DNA of 64,000 nt from contig OY986439.1 in the NCBI GenBank assembly GCA_963920525.1, positions 213,170,500 to 213,234,499 of the forward strand, written 5' to 3'. The stretch's first letter is position 1, and each line of letters opens with the position of its first letter. Source of the DNA: Dichetophora obliterata. Taxonomy: Eukaryota > Arthropoda > Insecta > Diptera > Sciomyzidae. Below the pieces are notes generated by a model, which did no database searches, had not been told where the DNA came from, and saw only the letters and a list, made by a program, of their open reading frames with translations. The translations under genes and the position numbers were made by a program. Below are positions 23,460-34,327 of the stretch, one piece after another.

Positions 23460-25480
23460 CAAACATTGAAAGTGTCATGAGACAAAGCCTAAAAAGTAAA
23501 TTTTTAACCCTTAAATGGCTAATATTATGACAAGATATCATGCGACAAAAATGACAGAAGTTTATTTTTCGAAAAAATAATGTGCACAAAATATATCGTA
23601 AAAAATATATAAAAAAAAAAAATAAAGAAACTACTATGTGACAAAAATTTCGCCGAAAATAAAATTATAGTTAAAAAAATGTCCTTCCAATAAATATTCA
23701 ATATATCATGCAACAAGCATTTTGTGCAAAAACTCTGATGTACACCAAAATTTGTGACCAAAATTATGTTGAATATAAAATGTGGCAATTTTAAGCCGTA
23801 TCAAATTTCTATGAACTAACATTCCAAATATCATAAGACAAAGTTTGAACACAGAAAATTGTGTCAAAAACTGCATGTATATCTAGAAAAAATGTGTGTA
23901 CTTTGAAAATATCATAACACATAAAAAACACAAAAACATAAATTGATTAACTTAAACGCCAAGTAAATGCTGAAAATATCATGCGTCATATTTTTTTAAG
24001 AAAGTGTTGGAAATATCTTGCAAATAGTTTAAATGGAAAATTTTTCGTTGTATACCATTTGTTATCATTACCCATTTTATCATGCGACACAATTTTCATC
24101 AGGAACTTGTAAAAGTATTTTGCACCAAACATATCACCAAAAAAACTTGAAAAATCTAACTAGCCAAATAAATTCGGAAAATATGCTCTTATTTTGGCAG
24201 AAAAACATTAAAAAAATATTTGCCGAAAATCGCTCAAAAAATATTTCAAATAGCAAGGAACAAAAAGTATCGCCAATTAAAGATTAAAAAATATCGTGCG
24301 ACAAAAGTTGCATATCTAAATTTGTAATCAATGTTTTTTATCAAATACACAAAATACTAAACACAAAAAATAATTGCCAAATAAAGGCAGTAAATATCGT
24401 GCGTCAAAACTTCAACCTATCATTTCGACATCAGAATTTTCTTATCATACTTGAAAAATATCAAAATATGTACAAAAATTTCAAGAAACGAGCTGTACAA
24501 ATGTCAGAATATAAAACTTTTGCCAAAATTATATCATGAGACAATAGTTGCATGGAAAATGTTGCTAGCACCCTATGTTAACAGGCACAAATTTGAATTA
24601 TTGGATTAAAAAAAAAAATTCAGTTATAGAAAAGTCATGCGACACAAATATCACACAAAAGTTTTGGTAGATGGTGAGAAAACATGCGACAACAAATTTA
24701 ACAGAATTGATTCAAAAATAGCAGGCAAACACATTAGACAGTTAGTAAAAAATCATAGGAGCACTTCTACCACAAATATTTTGAAAATATTTTTGTGATA
24801 AAAATTTCAAATGGTTAATACAATGTAGCATACAAGCTTACGTTGAAATATGCGACAAAATTTTTGTATTATATTTTTCAAATATGTTATCTTTATTAAA
24901 GTAATGCTTGGTTTTCACTATGTCATTTTCAGTGGTCAGTTGTTGTCAATCAAAATGAAAATAACAAGATATTGATATTTTTTTCAACTTTGGCAATCTT
25001 GGAAAATTAAAGACAAATAAATTATTAAATGGAGCTATGCAGAAATTGTTCTAGAGTTTTATTAAGGTGATATTTCAGGTGATAAACTTTTGTGTCGTAA
25101 TAAAAATGACATAGTGAAAACCAAGAATAAGCGTTTGTCAATAAAATTTAATATTATAGATAAATTATATATTATGTATAATATTATATAAAATTGTTCA
25201 TATTGTGAAAATGTCATGCGTTAATAATATTAAAAGATTAACATATAACAATTGTGCGCTAGAATTTCATAGTAAATTCAACGGATCAAACAAACAAAGG
25301 ATACAAACCAATTTACCAAACGAGCCATAAAAGTGTCAACCAAATTATTGCCAACAAATTAAACAAAATATAGTGTGACAAAAAGTGCACAGTATACGAG
25401 AAAAATATCACATTCGAAAGCCCGTATTAAAAATATCATGCGACATAAATTTTTAAATAACTATTTTGTTCACACATTTT
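23460..25480. repeat. Loose array of an ATCATGCGACAAAA-like motif, block 1
   Basis: Variants of AATATCATGCGACAAAA recur about sixteen times on the + strand (near 23474, 23536, 23703, 23830, 23909, 23977, 24079, 24290, 24390, 24533, 24633, 24683, 24848, 25212, 25373, 25434), mostly 50-170 bases apart, usually followed by A-rich DNA. The spacing is irregular, so this is a decayed minisatellite or an expanded internal repeat. Two MITEs lie in or beside it. Confidence 0.6.
24902..25130. mobile_element. MITE, CTTGGTTTTCACTATG family, copy 2
   Basis: TAA at 24902-24904 and 25128-25130 flank 223 bases with ends TGCTTGGTTTTCACTATG and CATAGTGAAAACCAAGAA. It is the same family as 11657-11887. TAA suggests PIF/Harbinger-type insertion. 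Confidence 0.7.
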
Positions 25481-25492
25481 TTGTCAAAACAA

Positions 25493-25952
25493 TAGGGGTA
25501 TTCACGATGTGGTGTATTTGCCCTTGTATTGTGTATTTTTTGGTAAATTTAATATTTGTAGTAAATTTTGTAAAATTACAAAAACAAAATGCATAGTGTT
25601 TAAAATACAACCCTGTAGCAAAAATACAACGACGAAACCCTATTGTAATCTTTGTAAATTTCTTTGTGTATTTGATCAGCTGATCACAAAAGCATTTCTA
25701 CTCAACACAGAAAGGAAGCTACTGGCTGCGCTGAGTTTAATTAATAAAAATTAACATTACTTAGTGTTTCGTTTCAATTTTTTTATGATTTTCTTCATGA
25801 TTTCAATTTATATTTCCAAACAAAGTACATACCAAAATCAGCTTATTTTAAAAAATATAAGACTTTGTTGTAGGTTCGTACACAATAAGTTGTAAATATT
25901 GTAAAATATCGAAAAAATTTATCACAAATACACCACAGTGTGAATACCCCTA
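25493..25952. mobile_element. MITE with TAGGGGTATTCAC ends
   Basis: TAGGGGTATTCACGATGTGG at 25493 and CCACAGTGTGAATACCCCTA ending at 25952 are inverted, and GGTGTATTTG is shared next to them. The ends resemble the MITE at 21057. No coding capacity. Confidence 0.65.
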
Positions 25953-25999
25953 ATGTCAAGAACTACTGGATATTAAGCAATAAATAAATTAAGCAATAA

Positions 26000-26652
26000 A
26001 ATAAAGCTCGCTACGTTTATGGCCTAAGGAAATATGACCATGTAACTATGTTTTCGAAACAATTACTTGGAAGAGGCCTATTAAATCATCTCGAAGCAAG
26101 AAGCTGTGTGTTCCTGCATAGAATAATTATCACACAGAGCCCTAGCTACTTGTTCGAAAAACTATCTTTTTGTAGATCTAGCAGAGGCATGAACATTTTA
26201 ATTCCCAGATATAATTTCATCAACTCCAGTAGATTGTTTTTTGTAAGCGCAATCAGGTCGTGGAATTCTTTACCCACACATATTAAAAATATAACTAATA
26301 GAAATACCTTTAAGCATTTAGTTTTCGAACATTTTTCTTAAAAACCTAATATTTCTTTCTATGTTTCTCTCCTTTAACTTCTATTCTTTTGCTTTATTCT
26401 CTTGATTAACTTTGAAGTGCTTTACATTATGTTATACAGTTTTAATTGTCATCAATTCTTAAATACTATATTGTCTTTTTAACATGTACAACATAAGTTT
26501 TGATGTTAGTTTAAGTTAGTTTTAGTTAGTTTTTAATATAAGTATAATGTTGTTATTTCCATCATCTATGTGGCATTCAAAAGATTTAATCTTATTTGTC
26601 AACAATATATATAACTCAAATACAAATACAAATACAAATACAAATACAAATA
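26000..26652 (+). pseudogene. 5'-truncated LINE 3' end with AAATAC tail
   Basis: From about 26006 an open frame reads ARYVYGLRKYDHVTMFSKQL and ends RLFFVSAIRSWNSLPTHIK, NTFKHLVFEHFS, stop at 26341. This is the C-terminal tail found after the RT of CR1/Jockey-like insect LINEs. A 3' UTR of about 270 bases follows and ends in repeated CAAATA units at 26615-26652, the simple-repeat tail of such elements. Everything upstream of the tail domain is missing. Confidence 0.75.
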
Positions 26653-26833
26653 ATTGCTTAAAAACGTTCATGCTATAAAAATGTTTCAAACATAAAGTAG
26701 TTCGTGCATCAAAAGCTTAAGTAAGAATAGTTGAAGTGTCGCAAAGTGGGATATTGAATCCTGAAAAGTGTATCAATTCTCTTAGAAGACTTGTACCATC
26801 GTTCTTGTACCATCCTCGTGTAAAGTAGTGAAT

Positions 26834-26911
26834 ATGAGAGCAAAGTGGCGTAAGAAGCGTATGCGTAGGTTGAAGCGTAAGCGTAGAAAGATGCGTGCAC
26901 GTTCTAAATAA
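26834..26911 (+). CDS. RpL41: Ribosomal protein eL41 (RpL41), complete 25-codon frame
   Basis: ATG at 26834 opens a 25-residue Arg/Lys-rich peptide that starts MRAKWRKKRMRRLK and ends KMRARSK, then TAA. This is the near-invariant eukaryotic eL41, the smallest ribosomal protein, which lies at the large/small subunit interface. No residue looks altered and the coding region has no intron. The gene is only about 180 bases past a LINE tail. It could be the functional gene, with any intron in the 5' UTR, or an intact retrocopy. I see no poly(A) tail or flanking direct repeat, which favours a real gene. A possible ATTAAA signal follows. No promoter could be fixed. Confidence 0.88.
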   Translation: MRAKWRKKRMRRLKRKRRKMRARSK

Positions 26912-26926
26912 ACTGATGCGACAACG

Positions 26927-26932
26927 ATTAAA
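26927..26932 (+). promoter_or_regulatory. Candidate RpL41 polyadenylation signal ATTAAA
   Basis: ATTAAA lies 15 bases after the RpL41 stop. It may be chance in AT-rich DNA. Confidence 0.35.
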
Positions 26933-28185
26933 ATGCTTTTCTAGTTCGTTCTACATACTATCATGATTCGAGTTTAGTTTTTTATGAATTGCAAATTTTA
27001 CATTTTATGGAGATTTGAGCGAATTGAGTGCGTTTAAAATTTCTTGGAATAAAGAAAAATCTTTGGACTAGACTTGAAGTCAGATAAAAAAAATAAAAAA
27101 GACGGGGGGAATTGTTGACTTTTTTATAACTAGAATGGGTCCAGATAGGAAAAAAACTGTCTGTACGTCGAAATGCCTGTCTACACGATTTCAGCCGTAA
27201 TTTTAAAGCTATCGTAATGAAATTTACTATTAAAGCTTGTATCTAAAATATAAAGATCAAGATCGAAATGGAACCAAATTAGATGAAACCGCGCCTACCT
27301 CTCATACAAAGTGACTTTATCAAAACCGTAAAATCTCTTAAAATTCCACAAAATTTAGTAAATGAACTTAAAATTATGCACATAAGTTTTAATTTTTAAT
27401 ATGCATTCTGAGTTAACAGCAACAAAATATATTTTATATAGATTTGTGACATGAACCAAGCAAAATTTTTGATGTAAATGTGACATGTATTCTTAGGGAC
27501 ACTGCTTCCAGAAGACATTCTATAGATCAAACTCTGCTTCTTCTTATAAAGAATTTTTTTCAAGAGGCATTTTTATAAACTACTTCTGGAAGACATTCAA
27601 TTATTTGAAGTTCAGGAAAAAGAGTATTTTGCCGTGGAATTTTTATAAATCCCCCAACAAAACCCAAACACTATTCATTTGCAACACCAAAATCGCTAGA
27701 ATGTCGGGAAAAGGGATATTTTCCCAGGGATTTTTTAACCCCAAACAACAAAAACCATTCCATTCCATAGAATGCCTTCTTAAAGTTGTCCGAAAAACAC
27801 CTACTAGAATACTTTGATTGAAGGGCTCAAAGAAATCTTTCATTGAAAAAGTCCTAGAAGCACTTCTAGAGAAGACTAAGGAAAGCATTCCTTCCAATGG
27901 CATGCATATGTTAAAAGAATGCCTTCTGGGTATGAAAGTGGAAGGAATGGAATTCAAGACTTTACCTTCCTCTTTAGCTTCTTTTGGAAGCACATTTTTT
28001 GCAGGGAAGTTAAAGTAAAAAATTGAGATACCGCGAAAGAGGACAAAAATTACGCAAATTTTTTCCCCTTTTTTCTCCCCTTTTTCCATTGTTTACGATA
28101 GTCAAAACCGTTTTCAAAAATTCTACTCAATTCAAAACAATATCTCTATTAAAATAGTAAAAATACACATTTTTTAAGGTAAAAT
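26933..28185. other. No gene seen; stretch with recurring GAATGCCTTC/GGAAG words
   Basis: Between 27500 and 27980, words such as AGACATTC, GAATGCCTTC and GCATTCCTTCC recur in both orientations, giving overlapping frames on both strands (for example 27643-28089 minus) without any known domain. This suggests a degenerate palindromic repeat rather than a gene. Confidence 0.4.
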
Positions 28186-28188
28186 TTG

Positions 28189-28365
28189 TCGGCTCTTGTA
28201 GTCTAGTATACAGTGCGCTAGACTATCAACCCAGAGGTCCCTGGTTCGAATCCGGGCTCGGGCATGGTTCTTTTCACTTTCTTTCTGCTTTCCTACATTT
28301 AAGAATTATGGAAAAACTAAAAATTCACAAATAAATTGTGGAAAATGTGGAATTAAAGGACATGA
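28189..28365 (+). repeat. tRNA-headed SINE, family 2, copy 2
   Basis: The head at 28189-28264 has A-box-like TAGTCTAGTATACAG and a perfect B box GGTTCGAATCC. The body (GCATGGTTCTTTTC, AAGAATTATGGAAA, AATTGTGGAAAATG) matches the minus-strand copy at 1790-1978. Only about five of seven acceptor pairs form, so a working tRNA is unlikely though not excluded. Confidence 0.5.
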
Positions 28366-29086
28366 ACAAGTAAGGGCTGGAAATGCTTGCCGAGGTTGAG
28401 GCATAAACACTAGCCTCGGTTGAAAGCAATTCGAATTGTCTCTCACGTTGTTTCGCTTAATCAATAATTCACGTATGGTTCCAATCAATTCTTCTAAATA
28501 AACTATTCCTTTCCTTTCAGGTCAGAGACCAATCTTCTTTGATCTTTAAAAAAAAAACTAAACTTAAGTACAAAATATATATGGGCATTTCCATCAAAAG
28601 GTTTACCGCGACTGAAAAATAAAATGTTACTGAAAATTTTTTAAACCTTCATAACAGAAAAAAAAAATTTTAAATTTATATTGTGAGAGGCAACAAAAGT
28701 AGAAAAATGGTGACAAAAGTTGAAAAATTTTTACGAAAGTAGGAATTTTATAAGTATAATAAATACTTGTATAATACAAAGTTTAATTAATTTTTTTTCA
28801 GTTTTCTATTTTTACGGACCTGAATTGCACTTTATATGATTTTTACGTTTTTTAAGTTTAATTAAATAAATAAAACTATAAAAATGTTTACTTCTTTGAA
28901 GGGAAATATCTGTATCGTAACGTATTATGTTATGGCTTGTATAAAAATAATTAAAAAAGAATTTTCAACGAAACAATTATGACTATGTAGCAACATCATT
29001 CCAGAAAACATTAAAATATTTTTAATAAAAAAACTCGTGCACACCTCCCATATTTTTTTAATATAATAATGCAGAGAAAAACCACT
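28366..29086. other. AT-rich stretch beginning a composite repeat
   Basis: ATGGGCATTTCCAT near 28583 is the inverse of ATGGAAATGCCCAT at about 29258 and 29645, so the 28.58-29.88 kb region may be one inverted-end element with a later internal duplication. No gene. Confidence 0.4.
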
Positions 29087-29854
29087 TCCATTTTATGTAT
29101 CGTAACGCGTTCTCTTTTGATCGTTTCCACCTTTTACACTAAATATGGTACTACTAGAAAGCTATCCAAAAATTAAAACAAGACAAAAAAGTTTAAATAT
29201 ATCTTTGCTTTTTTTAATTTTTAACAACAAAAAGGCGTACGAACGTTACGTGCGTGACTATGGAAATGCCCATATGTAGAAACACTATTTTAAAAAAAAA
29301 ATAGATATATATTTTGTTTTGCTTTAATACCTAAACTAGAAGGTTACATCATAGTTTTATGTCATTTTTTTTAAATAATGTACAAAAAAAATTCAAAATT
29401 GCAGATAACACGTTTGTGATTGCGCGCACTCAAAGTGAAAAAATTATGACTTTAAAGTGCATTGCGGCTTCTTCCATTTTTTGTATCGTAACGCGACCTC
29501 TTTTGATCGCTTCCACCTTTTACACTAAATATGGTACTACTAGAAAGCTATCCAAAAATTAAAACAAGACAAAAAAGTTTAAATATATCTTTGCTTTTTT
29601 TAATTTTTAACAACAAAAAGGCGTACGAGCGTTACGTGCGTGACTATGGAAATGCCCATATGTAGAAACACTATTGAAAAAAAAATATATATATTTTGTT
29701 TTGCTTTAATACCTAAACTAGAAGGTTACATCATAGTTTTATGTCATTTTTTTTAAATAATGTACAAAAAAAAAAATTCAAAATTGCAGATAACACGTTT
29801 GTCACTGCGCGCACTCAAAGTGAAAAAATTATGACTTTAAAGTGCATTGCGGCT
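29087..29854. repeat. Tandem duplication, period 388 bases
   Basis: TTCCATTTTATGTATCGTAA at 29087 recurs as TTCCATTTTTTGTATCGTAA at 29475. Both copies run through CTTTTACACTAAATATGG, GTTACGTGCGTGACTATGG and AAGTGCATTGCGGCT and are almost identical, so the duplication is recent. Confidence 0.8.
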
Positions 29855-30039
29855 AAACGGTACAATATTTTTCAACAATTTTTCTAGTGATGCAAAATTT
29901 TATAGGGTACACAACACTACTATATACCTTTAATTTTATTTTTATTTAATGCTCATCACTTTTATTAAAAAAACCCATTGTGTGTCGACAGTTAAGTATT
30001 CATAAACGCGAAATGCATCATTATAAAAAAATTTTCACA

Positions 30040-30310
30040 AAACGAGCTATACAAATATCGTGCGTACAAATGATAAGAAACAAACTTGTACCAAACGAGC
30101 CATAAAAGAGTCATGCAACAAAATTACTGCCAGCAAATGACAAAAATATCGTGAGACAAAAGTTGCACAGCATACGAGCAAAATATTGTATCGCAAATTC
30201 GGCTAACCCACATTCAAAATATTATGCGACTAAAAATTTTAAAAACATCACAAGGTGTTTCAGATAAAAATATTTAAAAAATGTCATGCGACAAAAATAT
30301 CGCATGCAAT
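30040..30310. repeat. ATCATGCGACAAAA-like motif array, block 2
   Basis: Five motif variants lie near 30058, 30108, 30149, 30219 and 30283. The segment 30085-30250 also aligns with 25319-25470 (AAACGAGCCATAAAAG, then GCACAGCATACGAG), so this is a second piece of block 1. Confidence 0.6.
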
Positions 30311-32450
30311 TTTTTAAATCTTTTTTTCACAATTTCGACTTGTTATGCACAAAAAACTAGATTCATCCTGTAACTTATTTTTTAATCAAGGCTTATGTTG
30401 CTTTAAGCAGCCCTAAATAATGGTCAACAAGCTCACACAATATTTTTTAGGCTCACCCTCATTTGCATAAATTCAATTAACGCCATTAATTCCTTTTTTT
30501 ATCAAGAAAAAGAAGCGAAAACATTTACCACTTCAACTCATTAAGCTCTCGTTAGAGCTTTTTGCAAAAAAAAAGCAAAAACAAAGGATACCAAAACTAA
30601 AACACAAGCACAGCAACAGCTTCAACAACAATAACAACAACATTAAAGTACAGAAATAAAGTACTTAATATGAATTACTAAAAATTCTTTCATAAGCGCC
30701 TGAGTGTATGCAAAATATTGAAATACTTGAACCACATTACGTGATTCGAGCATACTTTTACGGCATACAATGTGTTCTTTATTATTATTTTTTTGTTTTT
30801 TTTTTTTTTGTTCATCCTTAAGAAATAACATACAATTTATCTGTGCGCAAGTGTGTGTTTGCCTGTATGAGGAGAGTAACTGTTAATATGATTAACATAC
30901 AAACATACATTAACCACAAAGCGGAAGAAGCTTTTAATGAAAGGAAAAATTTTCTATAGCAAACCTTGAGTGTGTGAGTTGTATACAAGTTATATTTATG
31001 CCTGAGCCAGAATTTATAGCACTAAAAAATTCTGTTCTTAACATAAAGTAAATATTTCATTAAGTTCTTTATTTTTATTTGAATGACTTGAATATTTTCT
31101 TAAAAAAACGGAACTTATTCAAGCGCTTAAAGCACTAACTAACGTGAAAACATCTGTTCTTGCCTGTTTGTCTTTGTCTTTTGAGCTAGCATGATTTATT
31201 ACACTGAGAAACATGCACAAATAAAATACACGCACACAACCTCATTCCAGCCTTTATTTGCATATTTTGCATTTTCTGCGAAAGCCTCGCGCTAAACCGG
31301 CTGCAGAGAGCTGAAACAGAAAGTTAAAAAAAAAAAGAAATCAATAAAGGACATGCGCATAGCTTCGCTGCGTTTTGGTTTGGGAAAGGGATGCAAGTTA
31401 GTGCAGGAAAATGAGAAAAAATACATTCTTTTTTTTTTGCTTCCTTCTAGTAGGAAGCACAATTTTTGCTTTGCTCGTTGTGCTCAATTCTTTTTCCGGG
31501 CCGCTTATTGAATTGGGAAGGATTTTGCGGCGGCAGGATTTTGTTATTTAGAAAGAAACGCTTTTAATTAGCCTTTAATGATCAGGTTTTGAAAGAAGCA
31601 AAGTTAACGAAAGAAAAAAATAAATAAAACCAATTTCAGGCAATGCTAATTTGCATACAATTTTTTTTATTAATTACAAGAGGGTATATATTCAATGAAT
31701 TTTCGCAATAAACAAATTAGAATTTTTCATCAGGTACGTTTCATCGCATCGGAAAAACTTTAATTTTCAAAACTTTATCTAAAAAATTAATATGTTAGAG
31801 CTACTGGATAAGAAAGTTATTCCCTTGGTTAAATCACTCTATAAATTGTTCATATTTTTTGACTATACGAGATGTGTCTTTTGAGTCTTGCTCCTAACAA
31901 TGAAAAAAAAAAGTAGTAAATTAGTGAAAATGGTTTTATTGTTCTTCAAAGTATTCTCTAAGATGATCAAAGCATTTTTTAACGAAAGATTCTTGTCATA
32001 AATCTGATGAAATTAATAATATGTTTTTTGAAAAAAAAAAAACCATTAACTTGGTTCTTTTTATATATTTCAACACCTTCAACCAACTTAAATTTTTAGC
32101 AAAGGGCTTTAAATTCATTTCTGTTGGACCAGGAATTTTTAATGAAAAAATTAATTTTTCAGTCATTTTTGCAATAAAACTATTTAACCCTTTAAAAATC
32201 ATTCTTTTTCATTTTGTTGCTGGTTGAACATACGCAATAATAATCAAAAGTCGTTTTTTAAATTGTGTTTGCAAAAGTGGTTTTTTAGCATCATGCCGTA
32301 TGGCATAGAATGTACTTAAAGAAAGAAAAAATACCAATGCGTATATGAATTTTGAATTTTAATACAATTTTAAAGAGTTGATGTTGAAAAAAAAAACAAA
32401 TAAACGTGTTTTTGATAAAAACTATTCAAATGCATTAATATTGTATTATA
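30311..32450. other. No gene seen
   Basis: AT-rich DNA with CAA-rich patches near 30600-30650 and an ATTTGCATATTTTGC stretch near 31256. No domain, RNA gene or element ends were recognised. A possible short TTAA element (CCTTTTTACGACC at 32458 and GAAAGGG near 32604) is too weak to call. Confidence 0.4.
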
Positions 32451-32637
32451 CATTAACCTTTTTACGACCATAGGGACATATGTGTCCCAAAGAGGAGACA
32501 ATTTTTAGGTTTTGCTAATTTTTGGAGTAGTTAAGTCGTAATAAAACTAAACCAAGATTAAATCCAATGGATAACTTCCCAAAAGCTTAAGGTTCTGAAA
32601 GGGCTAAGTACCAACATAAAATACAAAACACCTATTC

Positions 32638-33662
32638 CTCCAAAGCAGTGTCGGGCAGCTTTGCACACTTGAGATTGTGTTTGTGCATTAAAATACGTAT
32701 TCATCTCACCTACAGACCGATCAAAGCTTCAGTGTTCAAGCGAATGTCAAGCAGATAACATCTGCTCTTGCGTGTTCCTTGAATATATTATATTATATCT
32801 GTGTCGATAAGCAGTAATAGCTTAAGTCGATTTAAGACAGAACTGAGTTATAGTTGTGTTCCACGTATATATCATTATGAACACACAAAATCTAGAACTT
32901 CTAGCATGACCTTAGCCAAAGATATGACGCAAAAACAAAAGACCCTTTCATATAACTTATATGGCGATGGAAAACTTTGAAGCAAGATTTCTGGAAACTT
33001 TGAAATAAGACTTAAGCTGTTATTGCTCATCGACACAGGTATAACGTAATATTACACTGTATAAAATTTTTTGTATACAAAATTTTTTCAAGAATGTATG
33101 AAAAAATTTTTTATTTTAAGAAAATAACGTCATGGTGAGGCATCAAAGAGGTAAAATTAAAAAATTATATATAACAAGGCATTACGATAATATGCATGGC
33201 CAATATAAGGTTATTGTGGGGTATGCGATGGAAAAATTAATTTATTATTTAAAAGCGGCATATCTACAAATCATATTATATAGTGATCAGTTCCAAATAC
33301 GTATAATGAAAGCATCTTACGCTGTCAGTTTAGCCTTGGCAAAACACAACAAGCAACATAAGCACAATAAAAAAACATATTTTTTTTTTACTACTAGCAG
33401 CCCTTTTTACATTTCCGTTTGCTTATCTGTATTTCACATTATCCGTCTGTCGGTCTGTTTCCTTTTGACATTCCGTCCACTACTTATTAATTTAATTTCG
33501 CAACACAAACCGAGCAAAAAATATCCCATAATGCCTAGTAAGATTTCTGCAAAAATCGCCTTAGCACTACTTTGTTTTCAGTGTGAGCTTTAAAGTGCTT
33601 ATTAATACATACTCAAGATGAGAAAGTATAGGTGTGCAAAGCTGCCCGACACTGCTCCAAAG
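32638..33662. mobile_element. Non-autonomous hAT element
   Basis: An exact 8-base duplication CTCCAAAG (32638-32645 and 33655-33662), with T at position 2 and A at position 7 as in the hAT consensus, flanks a 1009-base element. Its 23-base inverted ends are perfect and begin CAGTGTCGGGCAGC. No hAT transposase is visible. A 153-codon frame at 33132-33593 has no recognised domain. A smaller inverted-end element is nested at 32809-33038. Confidence 0.85.
32809..33038. mobile_element. MITE nested in the hAT element
   Basis: CTGTGTCGATAAGCAGTAAT at 32809 is matched by the inverse of TATTGCTCATCGACACAG ending at 33038; the similarity continues through AGCTTAAGTC. No clear target duplication. Confidence 0.55.
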
Positions 33663-33707
33663 TACATAGAAAGTTTAAATTTTTAACACTCATGTGTATA
33701 CGAAAAA

Positions 33708-34126
33708 TTCCCCCCTTTCGTGTATACGAAGGTACCCGGGTACCTTTACACTATCTGTATGAAAGAAACTAGATGTGAATGAAAAAAATCCAAAGCAACT
33801 TAGTAATCCTTCATCCTGATTGCATCAGTACATGATTTTCTAAACGTACAAAATCGACAAAGACCATAACAGTTCGAATTCGTATGTATTTTACCCGGAG
33901 GTACCCGGGTACCTTCGTATAAGACGAAGGGGTAGTACTTAAAAAATCTTTCATAAAAACTTGCCAAAACATTTTCTTTGCAATATAAAAACCTTATTAA
34001 ATAAAAAAATAAATTTTTGGTAGGTACTAAAGATTTCAGTATATAGTTCCTTGGAAGAAAGTTACCTTTTTTTGCTTTAAAATTGCAAAAGGTACCCGGG
34101 TACCTTCGTATACACAGAAGGGTTAA
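33708..34126. repeat. Three palindromic GGTACCCGGGTACC modules with piggyBac-like ends
   Basis: AGGTACCCGGGTACCT-type palindromes occur at about 33732, 33902 and 34090, each next to CTTCGTATA or its inverse. The right-hand one runs out as TTCGTATACACAGAAGGG then TTAA (34123-34126), and the left one as CCCCTTTCGTGTATACGAAG, so they look like CCCTT-type inverted ends at a TTAA target. It may be a MITE or the end of the adjacent piggyBac relic. Confidence 0.55.
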
Positions 34127-34327
34127 AATAATTATGTATATTTAAACGTAATAATTGACAGAATTCAATAAAAACATAAAAAGAAAAATTTTATTGCTCA
34201 TATAAAAAAATTTAAACTATACAAAAAGTGAGTTCACCGCCAATGTCATGTCAATCTTAAGGTCTGCTTCTGTGTCTGCCTCTCAAAAAACAGGAATAAG
34301 AAAACCAATTTATATATAAAAATGTAC

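Noticed and set aside
23460..25480. CRISPR-like array
   Set aside because: Repeats are degenerate and irregularly spaced, and the genome is eukaryotic.
27643..28089. 148-codon minus-strand frame overlapping plus-strand frames
   Set aside because: It lies in a degenerate palindromic repeat, is open on both strands and has no recognisable domain.
32456..32605. Possible short piggyBac-type MITE between TTAA and CTAA
   Set aside because: The two ends share only a few bases and one flank is not TTAA.
33132..33593. 153-codon frame inside the hAT element
   Set aside because: It shows no hAT transposase motif, has an unusual composition and is probably fortuitous.
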